From an uncultured Rhodovulum sp. (lineage in GTDB: Bacteria; Pseudomonadota; Alphaproteobacteria; Rhodobacterales; Rhodobacteraceae): a stretch of DNA of 6,291 bases. The position numbers were made by a program, and so were the translations under genes. This document shows, in pieces, positions 5,152-6,291 of the stretch. The stretch is from the NCBI GenBank assembly GCA_946221765.1, contig CAMIMK010000186.1, positions 1 through 6,291 on the forward strand. The letters run 5' to 3'. The notes under the pieces are model-generated. The model worked only from the letters and a program-made list of their open reading frames with translations, ran no database searches and was not told where the DNA came from. Each line of letters begins with the position of its first letter. The first letter of the stretch is position 1.

Positions 5152-5919
5152 TCAGCCGCCATAGATGTCGAAGGCGAAATATTTCTTCTGCAGCGTGTCG
5201 TAGGTGCCGTCGGCGCGGATCGCGTCGATGGCCGCGGACAGCTTGTCGCGCAGTGCCGTGTCCTCCTTGCGCACCGCCACGGCCACCCCGTCGCCGTGGA
5301 CGGCCGGGTCGTAGTGGTTCTCCGATCCGAAGAAGGCATAGTCCTTGCCGGCCTCGGTCGCGAGGAAGCCGCCCTCGATCTGGATGGCGTCGCCCATGAT
5401 CGCGTCGATCCGGCCGGACTGGAGGTCGAGGATCGCCTCGTCCTGCGTTCCGTAGGTCTGGAGCGTCACGCCGGGATAGTGCTTTTCCATGAAGTCCTGG
5501 TGGATCGTGCCCCGCTGGACACCCACCACCTTGCCGGCCAGCCCCTCGGGCGTGTCGGTCAGGCCCGCGTCCTTGCGCGCGGCGAAGCGGTTCGGGACCT
5601 GATAGTATTTCTTCGTGAAGTCCACCACCTGCCGGCGGTCCGGGGTCGCGGACATCGAGGCGACGATGGCGTCGCACTTCTTCTCCAGCAGCGCCGGGAT
5701 GATGCCGTCCCAGTCGACCTTGAGCAGGGTGCAGCTCTCGCCGGTCTGCTGGCAGAGCGCATTGGCGATGTCGATGTCGAAGCCCTTGAGCGTGCCGTCG
5801 GGCGCGGTCTCCGAGAAGGGCGGATAGGCGCCCTCCGCACAGATGGTCAGGGCCGCTGCGGGGCCGGCGGCCAGCAGGATGGCAGCACCCGCCGCCATGC
5901 TGTTCAGTCGCATCTTCAT
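5152..5919 (-). CDS. Periplasmic polar/cationic amino acid-binding protein (HisJ/LAO/ArtJ-like)
   Basis: This 255-residue solute receptor delivers an amino acid to the HisQ/HisM-type permeases. The signal peptide (1-23) has MKMR, a hydrophobic core and AGPAAA before LTIC. The mature part aligns with Salmonella HisJ to the end, including GFDIDIANALC, the ADGTYDTLQKKYF region and the terminal FDIYGG. By recalled HisJ alignment, R95 and D177 match the ligand carboxylate/amino-binding R77 and D161, and Y32, S88 and S90 match Y14, S70 and S72. E29 replaces D11, keeping an acid for a basic side chain. C56-C63 match the HisJ disulfide. The start is ATG at 5919, because GGGAGA (5928-5933) is 8 nt upstream and a signal peptide begins at once. 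In-frame ATGs at 5976 and 5940 would spoil the signal peptide and lie at or before the likely transcription start. Lysine, arginine, ornithine or histidine is the likely ligand. Confidence 0.92.
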   Translation of the reverse strand: MKMRLNSMAAGAAILLAAGPAAALTICAEGAYPPFSETAPDGTLKGFDIDIANALCQQTGESCTLLKVDWDGIIPALLEKKCDAIVASMSATPDRRQVVDFTKKYYQVPNRFAARKDAGLTDTPEGLAGKVVGVQRGTIHQDFMEKHYPGVTLQTYGTQDEAILDLQSGRIDAIMGDAIQIEGGFLATEAGKDYAFFGSENHYDPAVHGDGVAVAVRKEDTALRDKLSAAIDAIRADGTYDTLQKKYFAFDIYGG

Positions 5920-5927
5920 CAGGCATG

Positions 5928-5933
5928 TCTCCC
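5928..5933 (-). promoter_or_regulatory. Ribosome-binding site fixing the binding-protein start
   Basis: GGGAGA on the minus strand lies 8 nt before the ATG at 5919 and 14 nt before the nearby ATG at 5913. It therefore favours 5919, and rules against the longer upstream starts at 5940 and 5976. Confidence 0.6.
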
Positions 5934-5948
5934 GGTTCATTCCATGCG

Positions 5949-5976
5949 ACGGTAAGTTCCCGGATGGGGGCGTCAA
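5949..5976 (-). promoter_or_regulatory. Candidate promoter of the amino acid transporter operon
   Basis: On the minus strand, TTGACG (5971-5976), a 16-bp spacer and TACCGT (5949-5954) resemble a sigma-70 promoter. The -35 matches 5 of 6 consensus bases. The -10 keeps only the first T, the A and the last T. Transcription would begin near 5942, leaving a leader of about 22 nt that includes the GGGAGA ribosome-binding site. No operator was recognised. Confidence 0.45.
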
Positions 5977-6020
5977 GGCCGGACGATGCCGTGGAGCGGC
6001 CTTCTGCGCCGCGCCGCCGG

Positions 6021-6049
6021 TTGTGCCTGATCGCGCGCCACTCTAGGGT
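6021..6049 (+). promoter_or_regulatory. Candidate promoter of ccmI
   Basis: TTGTGC (6021-6026), a 17-bp spacer and TAGGGT (6044-6049) give a plausible plus-strand promoter. It would start near 6056, about 43 nt before the ccmI ATG. The predicted leader contains a nested inverted repeat: GGCCCG 6052-6057 with CGGGCC 6086-6091, enclosing GGCTT 6062-6066 with AAGCC 6072-6076. Spacing is ideal but the boxes are imperfect. Confidence 0.4.
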
Positions 6050-6098
6050 CCGGCCCGTTCCGGCTTCGTGAAAGCCCCCTGCAAGCGGGCCAGGTCCC

Positions 6099-6291
6099 AT
6101 GGTCTTCTGGATTCTCGTCGTGCTCCTCGTCGCCGCCAGCCTGCTGGCGGTCGCCGCGCCGCTGTGGCGCCGGTCCGGGGGACAGGCGGTGGCGGAGGCC
6201 GAGGCCGGGGCGGAGGGCGGGGGGGGGCGTGCCAGCCATGACCTGCAGGTCTTCCGCGACCAGCTGCGCGAGGTGGAGGCGGATGCCCGCC
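6099..6291 (+). CDS. ccmI: c-type cytochrome biogenesis protein CcmI, N-terminal part (cut by window edge)
   Basis: The first 64 residues of a reading frame run off the right edge. Residues 2-22 form one transmembrane helix (MVFWILVVLL...), followed by RR. A low-complexity Gly/Ala/Glu linker (27-46) comes next, then HDLQVFRDQLREVEAD (47-62). That is the CcmI signature, in which a membrane anchor is followed by D-L-x-V-Y/F-R-D-Q-L-x-E-V. CcmI is the apocytochrome c chaperone of the system I maturation pathway: it holds the C-terminal part of apocytochrome for the CcmF/CcmH haem-ligation complex. The ATG at 6099 is the first start after an in-frame TGA at 6069; AGG at 6092-6094 is a weak ribosome-binding site. 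The gene is divergent from the transporter operon. Only the N-terminus is seen, so the tetratricopeptide-rich periplasmic part is not verified. Confidence 0.85.
   Translation, partial: MVFWILVVLLVAASLLAVAAPLWRRSGGQAVAEAEAGAEGGGGRASHDLQVFRDQLREVEADAR
6219..6227 (+). repeat. Run of nine G within ccmI
   Basis: Nine consecutive G form three glycine codons (41-43) in the linker after the ccmI transmembrane helix. The frame is correct as given, because the CcmI signature continues after it. A gain or loss of one G would truncate the protein, so the tract is a candidate for slippage or sequencing error. Confidence 0.9.

Noticed and set aside
4345..5955. Long plus-strand frame (536 codons) antisense to the transporter genes
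   Set aside because: It is opposite well-supported genes, with compositional bias typical of antisense GC-rich shadows.
5920..5976. N-terminal extension of the binding protein from ATG 5976 or 5940
   Set aside because: It would put a polar segment before the signal peptide. The 5940 and 5976 starts lie at or upstream of the predicted transcription start, and the best ribosome-binding site serves 5919.
4418..6100. Long minus-strand frame (560 codons) over the binding protein and HisQ-type permease
   Set aside because: It is an alternative frame of those two recognised genes, Arg/Gly/Pro-rich and without a family signature.
1..6291. CRISPR arrays, tRNA or rRNA genes, insertion sequences, toxin-antitoxin or defence genes
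   Set aside because: No repeat-spacer pattern, RNA gene signature, transposase or defence-related domain was seen on either strand.

Overview
The window is GC-rich throughout. It carries an alphaproteobacterial GapR-type protein, a CcmI-type cytochrome c maturation gene, and protein sequences typical of Rhodobacteraceae. The best guess is a chromosomal segment from a Rhodobacter/Cereibacter-like bacterium; the genus is an inference from protein style, not a search result. No rRNA, tRNA, CRISPR array, insertion sequence or prophage gene was seen, and all coding frames look intact.

Left part (1-733): gapR (minus) encodes a small nucleoid-associated protein with an inverted-repeat-rich 3' tail. 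Divergent from it is a 70-residue two-helix membrane protein of unknown function (plus), whose 3' end lies 7 nt from the 3' end of the next operon.

Middle (741-2288): a compact three-gene minus-strand operon of a TetR-family repressor, a YciI-like protein and DNA-3-methyladenine glycosylase I (tag). The genes overlap by 1 and 4 nt. The promoter has -35 TTGACT, a 17-bp spacer and -10 TAGATT. A perfect inverted repeat with 8-bp arms fills most of the spacer and overlaps the -10, so the operon looks autoregulated. A non-coding stretch (2289-2516) upstream of this promoter holds a long, nearly perfect hairpin.

Right part (2517-5976): a second minus-strand operon encodes a polar/cationic amino acid ABC importer, in the order periplasmic binding protein, HisQ-type permease, HisM-type permease. 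After 18 nt follows an RlmI-type 23S rRNA cytosine methyltransferase. No ATPase gene lies in the window. A 7-bp stem-loop sits between the binding protein and the first permease, where such structures commonly set stoichiometry.

Right edge (5977-6291): a divergent intergenic region with candidate promoters in both directions, then the 5' end of ccmI (plus), cut by the window edge. It carries a run of nine G within codons 41-43.

Nothing here is clearly a new system. The most interesting items are the TetR-YciI-Tag module with its operator-embedded promoter, and the structured RNA elements between genes.
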